Shown: piece after piece, positions 11,750 to 20,196 of the stretch
How the letters are laid out: each line of letters starts with the position of its first letter
How positions within the stretch are numbered: the first letter of the stretch is position 1
Source: Actinomycetes bacterium
GTDB taxonomy: Bacteria; Actinomycetota; Acidimicrobiia; Spongiisociales; UBA5794
DNA length: 31,322 nucleotides
Assembly (NCBI GenBank): GCA_024640745.1
Contig: JAHEEL010000004.1
Location: 1 to 31,322, forward strand
Direction: 5' to 3'
Position numbers and translations under genes: made by a program
The notes under the pieces: generated by a model
Database searches by the model: none
What the model saw: the letters and a program-made list of their open reading frames with translations, nothing else
Told to the model about the DNA's origin: nothing

Positions 11750-13996
11750 ATGTCTCCTCCTCCCATCCGTCGTCGAATGCGCATCTCCGGAATCGTGCAG
11801 GGGGTCGGCTTCCGACCCTTCGTCTACAACCTCGCGTCGGCCGCGCGCCTCGCCGGCTTCGTCGGCAACGACACCGACGGCGTGTTCATCGAACTCGAGG
11901 GTGACGAGGCTCGGCTCGAGCGATTCATCTCCGACCTCGAGCGGCTCGCGCCCCCCGCGGCACGGATCCAACGGATCGACGTAGCGGAGGTCCCGCCGCA
12001 CGGTGCCACATCGTTTCGGATCGTCGCGAGCCATCACGCGGCAACCGGCACTGCCCTCGTGTCACCCGATCTTCGAACGTGCGACGACTGCCTCGCCGAA
12101 CTGCGGGATCCGGCCGACCGCCGCTACGGCTATGCGTTCATCAATTGCACCAATTGCGGGCCCCGCTTCACGATCACCGAACAAACGCCGTACGACCGCC
12201 CGAACACGACCATGGCCCCGTTCGGAATGTGCCGCGGTTGTTTGGCTGAATACCACGATCCGGCCGACCGGCGATTCCATGCGCAGCCGAATGCCTGCCC
12301 GGAGTGCGGGCCGGCGATCTCATCGGTTCCGCACGCGGAGGACCCCATCAGGGACGCGCGCCGACGGATCGCTGCGGGCGAGATCGTCGCCGTCAAGGGG
12401 CTTGGCGGCTACCACCTGGCATGCGACGCAACGTCCGATCGGGCCATCGGGTTGCTCCGCGAGCGGAAGGGACGCATCGACAAACCGTTTGCGGTGATGG
12501 TTGCCGATCCGGCGACGGCCGCAGCGATTGCCCGTGTCGACTCCGATGAGGCCCGCCTGCTCACGTCGCGTGAGCGCCCAATCGTCCTGCTCCGCCGGCG
12601 ACCGGACACCGTCGTCTCCGATCTTGTCGCGCCGGGGAACGGACACCTCGGCATCATGCTCCCGTATACGCCGCTCCACCATCTCCTTGTCGAACCGGGA
12701 GACTGCTGGGTGATGACGTCGGGCAATCTCTCTGAAGAGCCGATCGCCATCGACAACGCAGAAGCCCTCGACCGTCTCGCCGGACTCGCCGACGCATTCG
12801 TTCTCCACAACCGGGACATCCACGTTCCGTGCGACGACTCCGTGGTTCGCATGCTCGACGGCGCGGAGTACCCGATCCGCCGTTCCCGGGGGTACGCACC
12901 GTTCCCGGTGCCGCTTCCATTCGACGCTGCGCCGCTCCTTGCGACCGGTGGAGAGCTCAAGGCAACGTTCTGCCTGGCCGCCGGCCGGGACGGGTTCATG
13001 AGTCAGCACATCGGAGACATGGAGAACCTGGAGACGCTCGATGCGTTCACCCGCGCGGTCGATCACTTCATCAGCCTCTTCCGCATCGAGCCCGAAGTGA
13101 TCGCCGCCGACCTGCACCCGGGGTATCTCTCCACGAGATGGGCCGAACGAAGCCCCCTTCCCGTCGTCAAGGTCCAGCATCATCACGCCCACGTCGCGTC
13201 GGTGATGGCCGAGCACGGGTTTCGGGACCGTGTGATCGGCTTCGCCTTCGACGGCACCGGCTACGGCACCGATGGCACGGTGTGGGGTGGCGAGGTCCTC
13301 CTCGCCGACTACGACGGCTTCGAGCGGGTCGGTCATTTGCGGTCGGCCCTACTCCCCGGTGGCGATTCCGCCGTGCGGCATCCGGGGAAGATGGCCCTCT
13401 CGCATCTCGACGCCGCCGGCATTCCATGGAGCGATGATCTACCGCCCGTGATGAGCCTGGTACCGGGCGAACGCGCGCTGCTCACCACACAGCTCGAGCG
13501 GCTCATCAACACCGTTCCCACCACGAGCATGGGCCGGCTCTTCGACGCCGTCTCGGCGCTCACCGGTGTGCGTCAGATCGCCACCTATGAGGCCCAGGCG
13601 GCGATCGAGTTGGAGGCGCTGGTCGACCTCACCGAGGGGTGCTCCTACGAGTTCGACCTGCAGGACCAGAACGGCCCGCTGATCATGGACCCGCAACCGG
13701 TACTGGCCGCCATCGTCGACGACCTTCGCGGCGCGGTGGAACCGGGCGTGATCGCCGCTCGATTCCACACTGCCGTTGCCTCGATGATCGTCGAGGTCGC
13801 CGAACGTATTCGCACCCGAACCGGCATCACTACCGTTGGGCTGAGCGGAGGGGTGTTTCAGAACGTGACATTGACGCATGCAGCTGCCAACGCTTTGGGC
13901 GAGAGGGGCTTCGCCGTTCTCACCCATCGGCTCGTGCCGCCGAACGACGGGGGCTTGGCGCTCGGCCAGGCCGTGATCGCCGCGACGAGGAGGTGA
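11750..13996 (+). CDS. hypF: Carbamoyltransferase HypF, NiFe-hydrogenase maturation
   Basis: Uses carbamoyl phosphate and ATP to carbamoylate the C-terminal cysteine of HypE, the first step towards the CN ligands of the NiFe active site. The 748-residue protein shows all domains: acylphosphatase (1-95, with GIVQGVGFRPFVY), two zinc-finger-like Cys4 modules (C111/C114, C133/C136 and C161/C164, C183/C186), a YrdC-like nucleotide-binding domain (about 200-380, AVKGLGGYHLACDA) and a Kae1-like carbamoyltransferase domain (KVQHHHAHVASVMAEHG, FDGTGYGTDGTVWGGE, GLSGGVFQN). The start at 11750 is preferred over 11738, whose ATG lies inside a TACGAT -10 box. It is first in hypFCDE; its stop lies within the Shine-Dalgarno region of hypC. 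Length and motifs look intact. Confidence 0.96.
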   Translation: MSPPPIRRRMRISGIVQGVGFRPFVYNLASAARLAGFVGNDTDGVFIELEGDEARLERFISDLERLAPPAARIQRIDVAEVPPHGATSFRIVASHHAATGTALVSPDLRTCDDCLAELRDPADRRYGYAFINCTNCGPRFTITEQTPYDRPNTTMAPFGMCRGCLAEYHDPADRRFHAQPNACPECGPAISSVPHAEDPIRDARRRIAAGEIVAVKGLGGYHLACDATSDRAIGLLRERKGRIDKPFAVMVADPATAAAIARVDSDEARLLTSRERPIVLLRRRPDTVVSDLVAPGNGHLGIMLPYTPLHHLLVEPGDCWVMTSGNLSEEPIAIDNAEALDRLAGLADAFVLHNRDIHVPCDDSVVRMLDGAEYPIRRSRGYAPFPVPLPFDAAPLLATGGELKATFCLAAGRDGFMSQHIGDMENLETLDAFTRAVDHFISLFRIEPEVIAADLHPGYLSTRWAERSPLPVVKVQHHHAHVASVMAEHGFRDRVIGFAFDGTGYGTDGTVWGGEVLLADYDGFERVGHLRSALLPGGDSAVRHPGKMALSHLDAAGIPWSDDLPPVMSLVPGERALLTTQLERLINTVPTTSMGRLFDAVSALTGVRQIATYEAQAAIELEALVDLTEGCSYEFDLQDQNGPLIMDPQPVLAAIVDDLRGAVEPGVIAARFHTAVASMIVEVAERIRTRTGITTVGLSGGVFQNVTLTHAAANALGERGFAVLTHRLVPPNDGGLALGQAVIAATRR

Positions 13997-14002
13997 TGTG
14001 CC

Positions 14003-14289
14003 ATGTGCCTCGGCATCCCGGGGAAGGTCATCGACATCACCGGTGAGGGAGTCACCCGAACCGGGAGAGTCGACTTCGACGGCATCGTGAAAGAGGTGAA
14101 CCTCGCCTACGTGCCGGATATCACCGTTGGTGACTACACGATCGTCCACGTCGGCTTCGCCATCACGCAACTGGACGAGGAGGCGGCGCTCGAGACATTG
14201 GCCCACCTCCAGGAGATCGAAGCGGTCGAGGTGGAGCTCGATCCGGACGCGGCGCTGGCAGCCGAGGAGGCTGCGGCCAGAGGCGAGGC

Positions 14290-14293
<4 letters not shown>
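14003..14293 (+). CDS. hypC: Hydrogenase maturation chaperone HypC
   Basis: Small chaperone that, with HypD, carries the Fe(CN)2CO unit and delivers it to the hydrogenase large-subunit precursor. The 96-residue protein starts MCLGIPGKV; the second-position Cys, exposed after Met removal, is the iron ligand of the family. A beta-barrel core follows (YVPDITVGDYTIVHVGFAI, then LDEEAA). The C-terminal tail is Glu/Ala-rich. The ATG at 14003 is preceded by AGGAGGTGAT, a near-perfect Shine-Dalgarno that contains the hypF stop codon. Its stop overlaps the hypD start (ATGA), indicating translational coupling. Confidence 0.95.
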
Positions 14294-15392
<1,099 letters not shown>

Positions 15393-15396
<4 letters not shown>

Positions 15397-16436
15397 CAAT
15401 CGAGAACTGGTCGTGCCCCATGCCGCTTCGGGACCATCCAACGATCGTGATGGGGCACGGCGGAGGCGGGCAGCTGTCCGCCGAGCTGATCGAGCATCTC
15501 TTCGTCCCGGCATTCGGCGACGGTGAGCTCTCGGAACTTGCAGACGCCGCCGTGATCGACGCCGGCGGTCTGCTCTCGTTCTCGACGGACACGTTCGTCG
15601 TCCGTCCTCGCTTCTTCCCCGGCGGGAACATCGGAGAGCTGGCGGTGAACGGCACGGTCAACGACGTCGCGATGCGCGGCGCAGTGCCTCGCTTCCTCAG
15701 CGTCGGGCTGATCCTGGAAGAAGGACTGCCCATGGCCGAGCTCGGCGTGATCGTCGAGTCGATCGCAGCCGCGGCGGCACATGCGGGGGTGACGGTGGTC
15801 ACCGGAGACACCAAGGTCGTCGATCGCGGGCACGGCGACGGTGTCTACGTGAACACGACCGGAATCGGGACCCTGCGCGAGGGCGCCGACATCCGCCCGC
15901 AGCGCGCCGAGCCCGGCGACGCAGTGATCGTCTCCGGCACCGTCGGAGATCACGGCATGGCCATCATGTCCGTGCGCGAAGGCCTCGAGTTCGAAGCGTC
16001 GATCGTCTCCGACACGGCTGCGCTCAACCACATGATCGCCGACGTCCTCGACACGGGAGCCGACGTGCACGTGTTGCGCGATCCGACGAGGGGCGGTCTC
16101 GCGGCCTCGCTCAACGAGATCGCCAACGCAGCAGACGTGGGCGTCCTCCTCGACGAACGCTCGATCCCGGTCGACCGGACCGTTGCAGCCGCGTGCGAGA
16201 TGCTCGGCATGGATCCCATGTACGTGGCCAACGAGGGCAAGGTCGTCGCCTTCGTTCGAGCATCCGATGTCGATCGGGTGCTCGACGCAATGCGCGCCCA
16301 TCCGGAGGGCGCCAACGCCACCGTGGTCGGCGAGGTCACCGACACGCACCGGCGCATGGTCGCCGCGCGGACGCCTCTCGGCGCAACACGGGTCGTCGAC
16401 ATGCAAGTCGGCGAGCAGCTTCCTCGCATCTGCTGA
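15393..16436 (+). CDS. hypE: Carbamoyl dehydratase HypE, NiFe-hydrogenase maturation
   Basis: Dehydrates the HypF-transferred thiocarbamate to a thiocyanate on its own C-terminal cysteine and hands CN to the HypC-HypD complex. The 347-residue PurM/AIR-synthase-fold protein shows GHGGGGQLSAELI, DTFVVRPRFFPGGNIGELAVNGTVND, GDTKVVDRG and RDPTRGGLAASLNEIA in part, and it ends PRIC; the terminal cysteine is the catalytic carrier. The GTG at 15393 is chosen because it overlaps the hypD TGA as GTGA, has GGAGG 7-8 nt upstream and gives a family-like N-terminus; an earlier in-frame ATG at 15270 would lie deep in hypD. It is last in the operon and convergent with the winged-helix gene 65 nt away. Confidence 0.95.
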
Positions 16437-16501
16437 CGTCTGCAGATTCGTGTATGTCGTGCACGACCGCTCCCCCCTCGGAAAGAACGGCAGGGCGTCG
16501 G

Positions 16502-16789
16502 TCAGTCTCGCTCGGTGAGCACGTTCAGCAGCGTTCCGATCTCGAGGTGCTCTTCGAGCGGGTGGCGGAGCGGAAGCGTGGAATTCACCTGATAGCGGTT
16601 CCGACGACCGATCCGTTCATGCGACAGGTAGCCGGCGGCTTCGAGTTCGGAAACGATACGCTGCGTCGCCCGCTCGGTGATATCGACGCGTCGGGCAACC
16701 TCGCGCAGGAGCACGTCGGGATCCTCGGCAATGCAGACCAGGACGTGGGCGTGGTTCGTGAGGAACGTCCATCCGCGCGTCTCAGACAT
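16502..16789 (-). CDS. Winged-helix transcriptional regulator (paralogue A)
   Basis: A 95-residue DNA-binding protein made of essentially one winged-helix domain: REVARRVDITERATQRIV is the helix-turn-helix and LSHERIGRRNRYQV the wing. The ungapped 64-residue core is identical in 37 positions (by eye) to the regulator at 22751, so the two are paralogues. No ligand-binding domain is visible. The ATG at 16787-16789 is preferred over the two upstream in-frame ATGs because those lie in a TATGAT -10 box placed 7 nt before it (leaderless pattern). It lies 36 nt downstream of the mrpG-E fusion on the same strand, so it can be made both from its own promoter and by read-through of the mrp operon. Its target is unknown; the flanking antiporter genes are the obvious candidate. 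Confidence 0.8.
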   Translation of the reverse strand: MSETRGWTFLTNHAHVLVCIAEDPDVLLREVARRVDITERATQRIVSELEAAGYLSHERIGRRNRYQVNSTLPLRHPLEEHLEIGTLLNVLTERD

Positions 16790-16796
16790 GGTCCTC

Positions 16797-16802
16797 ATCA
16801 TA
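16797..16802 (-). promoter_or_regulatory. -10 box (TATGAT) for the leaderless winged-helix gene
   Basis: On the minus strand, TATGAT is followed by 7 nt and then the ATG at 16789. It is near the TATAAT consensus, with no usable Shine-Dalgarno in between. No clear -35 box is visible. Confidence 0.5.
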
Positions 16803-16825
16803 CGGCTCTCGAAACGTGCTTCCCA

Positions 16826-17686
16826 TTACGTGGTCCCGGAATCGTGAACCGTTTGTCCGTTCGGACCGAAGGCAGCCATGATCCTCGACTCCAGTCTCCC
16901 GATCTCTGCGACCACGTCGGCGGGATCATCGGTGGTCAGCACATGGATGAAAAGCTCGTCGTCGTGGAGCTCGAGCGCAACCGTCCCGGGCATGAACGAG
17001 ATCGAGTTCATGAGGAGTGCCACCTCGTTGCGCGTCTGCACGAGCACCCGCACCGCGACGATCGCGGGCTGGATCTGATCGCGCGGCACCCACAACGCCG
17101 CGATGACGCCCCACGTCGACACGAACATCTGCCCGGTGAAGTAGACCGCGAATCGCACAGCGGCAATCGGATGAACGAACAGGCGCGGCCACCGGAGCGA
17201 GAGCCACCGCGTCGCCGTGGTGACGGCGATAGCCGCGATCGCGCCACCGATAACCACATTTGGAGCGATCGAGCCGAATGCTGCGATCCAGACGAGGAAC
17301 AGCCACACCACCAGGAAGCGACTCGTGCCGGCGGACCGCGTCGTCGCCGTCGTTTCGTCGACCGGGAGCTCGGCCTCGAGATCGAGGGTCTGCGCCGATC
17401 GTGGCGTCTCGGGGTCGTGGTAGGCCGCTCGCGCCAGAAGGCTCATGCCGAGCGGGCCGGACAAGAACAGCAGGACAACCACGAGCAGCAGCGCAAGCGC
17501 GCCGCCGAGCGAGCTTGCCTCGACGCTTGCGGCGATCGTCGTGCCGATGACACCGACCGTGGCAGCCTTCGTCGCCGCGTGCATCCGCGTGAAGACGTCT
17601 GGGAAGCGAACGAGGCCGAGCGAACCGAGCGCAATCAATGCCGCCCCGGCCACCATCGACACGCCCGCGATCACGTCGATCATCAT
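16826..17686 (-). CDS. Fused Mrp antiporter subunits G and E
   Basis: A single 286-residue membrane protein joining two Mrp (Na+/H+ antiporter) subunits that are normally separate. Residues 1-90 are MrpG-like: three hydrophobic helices with ALGSLGLVRFPDVFTRMHAA and LLLFLSGPLGMSLLARAAYH in essence. Residues 91-123 are a hydrophilic acidic/Thr linker. Residues 124-286 are MrpE-like: two hydrophobic helices, HPIAAVRFAVYFTGQMFVS, an amphipathic stretch (PAIVAVRVLVQTRNEVALL), SISFMPGTVALEL and the cytoplasmic HDDELFIHVLTTDD. No stop or frameshift separates the halves. The start is the first of two ATGs (17684-17686), which overlaps the mrpF stop (ATGA) and has GGAGA 8 nt upstream. It is the last mrp gene in an order A-B-C-D-F-(G-E), unlike the usual A-B-C-D-E-F-G. 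Confidence 0.88.
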   Translation of the reverse strand: MMIDVIAGVSMVAGAALIALGSLGLVRFPDVFTRMHAATKAATVGVIGTTIAASVEASSLGGALALLLVVVLLFLSGPLGMSLLARAAYHDPETPRSAQTLDLEAELPVDETTATTRSAGTSRFLVVWLFLVWIAAFGSIAPNVVIGGAIAAIAVTTATRWLSLRWPRLFVHPIAAVRFAVYFTGQMFVSTWGVIAALWVPRDQIQPAIVAVRVLVQTRNEVALLMNSISFMPGTVALELHDDELFIHVLTTDDPADVVAEIGRLESRIMAAFGPNGQTVHDSGTT

Positions 17687-17946
17687 CGGTTGGTCTCCGC
17701 TTCGATGTACCGGGCAACGACGACGGTGCTGATGAACGCGATCAGGACCGCCACGACCAGCACAGCAACGTAGGCGGTGTCACCCGTTGCGACGATGTAG
17801 ACGCCGAGCCCCCCGACGCCGATGAAGAGCAACGAGTCGAGAGCGACCATGCGGTCGGCCACCGACGGGCCGAGCACGACACGGGCAATGGCTCCAACAG
17901 CGGCGAGCGCAAGCAGAACACCGGCAATCGTGGTCGCGAAGATCAT
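17683..17946 (-). CDS. mrpF: Mrp antiporter subunit F
   Basis: An 87-residue, three-helix subunit of the Mrp multisubunit cation/proton antiporter. Typical features are an N-terminal hydrophobic helix, ARVVLGPSVADRMVALDSL (the conserved GPS-ADR-ALD signature of MrpF) and two more hydrophobic helices ending VVARYIEAETNR. The start ATG (17944-17946) overlaps the mrpD stop and its own stop overlaps the mrpG-E start, both as ATGA, so translation is coupled along the operon. Normal length for the family. Confidence 0.92.
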   Translation of the reverse strand: MIFATTIAGVLLALAAVGAIARVVLGPSVADRMVALDSLLFIGVGGLGVYIVATGDTAYVAVLVVAVLIAFISTVVVARYIEAETNR

Positions 17947-19415
17947 CCTTGCACTCCCATCACCAGACCTCGGTAGGTGCCCTCGGCCATCAGGTCGACC
18001 GCGGCACGCTCGGCGTATTCGACCAGCGGCTGGGCACCGACGGCAATGATCAACCCGACGGCAACCAACGAAGCGGTCGCCACCGCCATCCCGCGCGCGA
18101 CCGGAAACGGACTGCCGTCCTTCGGCTTGCCCCAGAACACGCCTCCCCAGATCTTGGTCATCGAAAAGACCGTGAGCACGCTCGCCAGGAGAGACACACC
18201 GACGACGGCCCAGCTCCCGACCCCGAACCCCGCTTCGACCAGCGCAAGCTTCCCAACGAAGCCGGAGAACGGCGGAAAGCCGGCCAAGCTCAGAGCCGAT
18301 GGGAGGAACAGCGCTGCGATCCAAGGCGAGCGCCTGGCAACGCCGTTCACGGCGTCGATCGCTCCCGTTCCCTCTGACGATTCGACCAGCCCTCCGACGA
18401 GGAACAGTGAGGCCTTGACGATGATCTGGTGCACGACGAAGACGATGGCGGCTGCCACACCGGCCACGGTGAAGAACCCAAGCCCCATGATCATGTAGCC
18501 GATCTGGCTCACGATGTGGAACGAGAGGATTCGCTTGATGTCCTTCTGGGCGATCGCTCCAAGCACCCCAACAATCATGGTGAGGCCGGCGATCACAAGC
18601 ATGAGGGTCACGGGACCGTCGCTCGGGAATAGCAGCGTCTGCGTTCGGATGATGGCGTAGACGCCGATCTTCGTGAGCAATCCGGCGAACAACGCGGTCA
18701 CCGGCGTCGGTGCGAGCGGGTACGAATCCGGCAGCCAGAAGAACAGCGGAAAGATGGCCGCCTTGATGCCGAACACCATGAAGAGCAGCCATCCCAGCCC
18801 GGCACGAAGGCCGCCGGGCACGGCGTCGAGCTTCACCGTGAGGTCCGCGAGGTTGACCGTCCCGGTCACCGCGTAGATGAGCCCGATCGCAGTCAGGAGG
18901 AGCGCTGAGGCTACGAGTCCAATCACGACGTAGGTGAGAGCTGCGCGCGTTTCGGTGCCGCCGGCGCGATGGGTGAGCAAGACGTAGCTTGCGGTCAACA
19001 TGATCTCGAAGGCAACGAAGAGCGTGAACAAGTCTCCGGTCAGCAGCGCCAATGCCACGCCGGCCGCAAGCATCTGGTACACGGCGTGGAAGCCTCGCAA
19101 CTCCTCGTCGGTCGACTTCTGACTCACGGCGTAGATCAACACGGCGAGCAGCGCGACCGCCGACGTTGCGAGCAGCAGCACGGCGAGACGATCGGCGACC
19201 AGCGAGATGCCGACAGGCGCAGCCCAGCCTCCAATCGCCACGACGATCGCTCCGTCCTGATCGACCGTCACCAGCAACCAGATCGCGACCGCCACCGAGG
19301 CGATCGACGCCGCAATACCGATCACACGCTCCGCCTTGAGACTGCGCTGAACGATCAGCGTCATAGCCGCTGCAGCGAGCGGGATCACGATCGGAAGGGT
19401 CGCCATCGTGCTCAT
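17943..19415 (-). CDS. mrpD: Mrp antiporter subunit D
   Basis: A 490-residue polytopic membrane protein homologous to the NuoM/NuoN proton-pumping subunits of complex I; with MrpA it forms the antiport core. Hallmarks are TLFVAFEIMLTASYVLL (Glu137, the conserved essential glutamate in helix 5), MVFGIKAAIFPLFFWLPDSY (Lys218), TPVTALFAGLLTKIGVYA, SFHIVSQIGYMIMGLG and AGFPPFSGFVGKLALVEA. The ATG at 19413-19415 overlaps the mrpC stop (ATGA); upstream in-frame codons lie within mrpC and are Arg-rich, not hydrophobic. The key charged residues are all present, so it is likely functional. Substrate (Na+, K+ or both) cannot be read from the sequence. Confidence 0.94.
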   Translation of the reverse strand: MSTMATLPIVIPLAAAAMTLIVQRSLKAERVIGIAASIASVAVAIWLLVTVDQDGAIVVAIGGWAAPVGISLVADRLAVLLLATSAVALLAVLIYAVSQKSTDEELRGFHAVYQMLAAGVALALLTGDLFTLFVAFEIMLTASYVLLTHRAGGTETRAALTYVVIGLVASALLLTAIGLIYAVTGTVNLADLTVKLDAVPGGLRAGLGWLLFMVFGIKAAIFPLFFWLPDSYPLAPTPVTALFAGLLTKIGVYAIIRTQTLLFPSDGPVTLMLVIAGLTMIVGVLGAIAQKDIKRILSFHIVSQIGYMIMGLGFFTVAGVAAAIVFVVHQIIVKASLFLVGGLVESSEGTGAIDAVNGVARRSPWIAALFLPSALSLAGFPPFSGFVGKLALVEAGFGVGSWAVVGVSLLASVLTVFSMTKIWGGVFWGKPKDGSPFPVARGMAVATASLVAVGLIIAVGAQPLVEYAERAAVDLMAEGTYRGLVMGVQG

Positions 19416-19771
19416 CGGCGCAGCACGGCGCGTGCGATGCGCCGGTCCTCCGTGTCGTCTTCGACACCGTCCGATCCCTGCTCCGTCCACGAGCGGAAGG
19501 CAAGTGCGAGGAGTAGGGCCGTGATTCCGAAGGTGATCACGATCGCCGTGAGCACCAGCGCCTGCTCGAGCGGATCCGAATAGGTCCCGACCGTTCCGGC
19601 TTCGATGATCGGGGGTTCGGCAGGCTCGCCGCCCGATCCGAGCAAGATCAAGTTGGCGCCGTGGGCGATCAGCCCGAGCCCCACGATGATGCGGCTGAGC
19701 AGCTTCTGCAGCACCAGGTAGGTGCCGGTCCCGAAGAGCACACCGGCCATGATCGCAATGGTCCAGGTCAC
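19412..19771 (-). CDS. mrpC: Mrp antiporter subunit C
   Basis: A 119-residue three-helix protein homologous to NuoK of complex I. Signatures are VLFGTGTYLVLQKLLSRIIV, GLGLIAHGANLILLGSGG and DPLEQALVLTAIVITFGITA. The C-terminus is a hydrophilic acidic/basic tail (SDGVEDDTEDRRIARAVLRR). The start is the GTG at 19769-19771, which overlaps the mrpB TGA as GTGA and has a GGAGA Shine-Dalgarno; an ATG 8 codons downstream would cut into the first helix. The stop overlaps the mrpD ATG. Length is normal for MrpC with a slightly extended tail. Confidence 0.92.
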   Translation of the reverse strand: MTWTIAIMAGVLFGTGTYLVLQKLLSRIIVGLGLIAHGANLILLGSGGEPAEPPIIEAGTVGTYSDPLEQALVLTAIVITFGITALLLALAFRSWTEQGSDGVEDDTEDRRIARAVLRR

Positions 19772-20196
19772 GACGTCTCCGTTCCCAGCCGGAGCACCGC
19801 CGTCGCGACGAGTCCGATCACGAGCGTGTAGACGCCGAGATCGAACAGCAGGAGCGACGACACCTTGATATCGCCGATGATCGGCACCGTCACGGAGGCG
19901 TAGGTATACGTGAGGAACGTACCTTCGAAGACGAGGCCGACGAGTCCGGCGAGGATCGCCAACGCCAGACCGAGCCCGGTGAGCGCCTCCGGGTCGACCG
20001 GAAGCGCGCGTTCGAGTCCGCGGGATCCGAACGTGAGGAACACGAGCAGCAGCGCACTCGACGCGATGAGCCCACCGGCGAATCCACCGCCCGGCACGTC
20101 GTGGCCGACGATCAGCAAGTACACGGAGAACAGCACGAGGGTCGGGACCATGGTGCGAGTCCCCGCGGTCAGCAGCGGCGAGCGACGAATGTTCAT
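19768..20196 (-). CDS. mrpB: Mrp antiporter subunit B
   Basis: A 142-residue four-helix subunit (MnhB family) of the Mrp antiporter. Diagnostic segments are SPLLTAGTRTMVPTLVLFSV, HDVPGGGFAGGLIASSALL and IKVSSLLLFDLGVYTLVIG. The ATG at 20194-20196 overlaps the mrpA stop as ATGA and follows a GGAGGAGGT Shine-Dalgarno. In-frame codons further upstream belong to the mrpA region read in another frame and lack membrane character. Normal length; no missing motif seen. Confidence 0.93.
   Translation of the reverse strand: MNIRRSPLLTAGTRTMVPTLVLFSVYLLIVGHDVPGGGFAGGLIASSALLLVFLTFGSRGLERALPVDPEALTGLGLALAILAGLVGLVFEGTFLTYTYASVTVPIIGDIKVSSLLLFDLGVYTLVIGLVATAVLRLGTETS

Noticed and set aside
16456..16467. 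12-bp palindrome GTCGTGCACGAC between hypE and the winged-helix gene
   Set aside because: It lies in a short convergent intergenic region far from either start, has no loop for a terminator hairpin, and such palindromes are expected by chance in GC-rich DNA.
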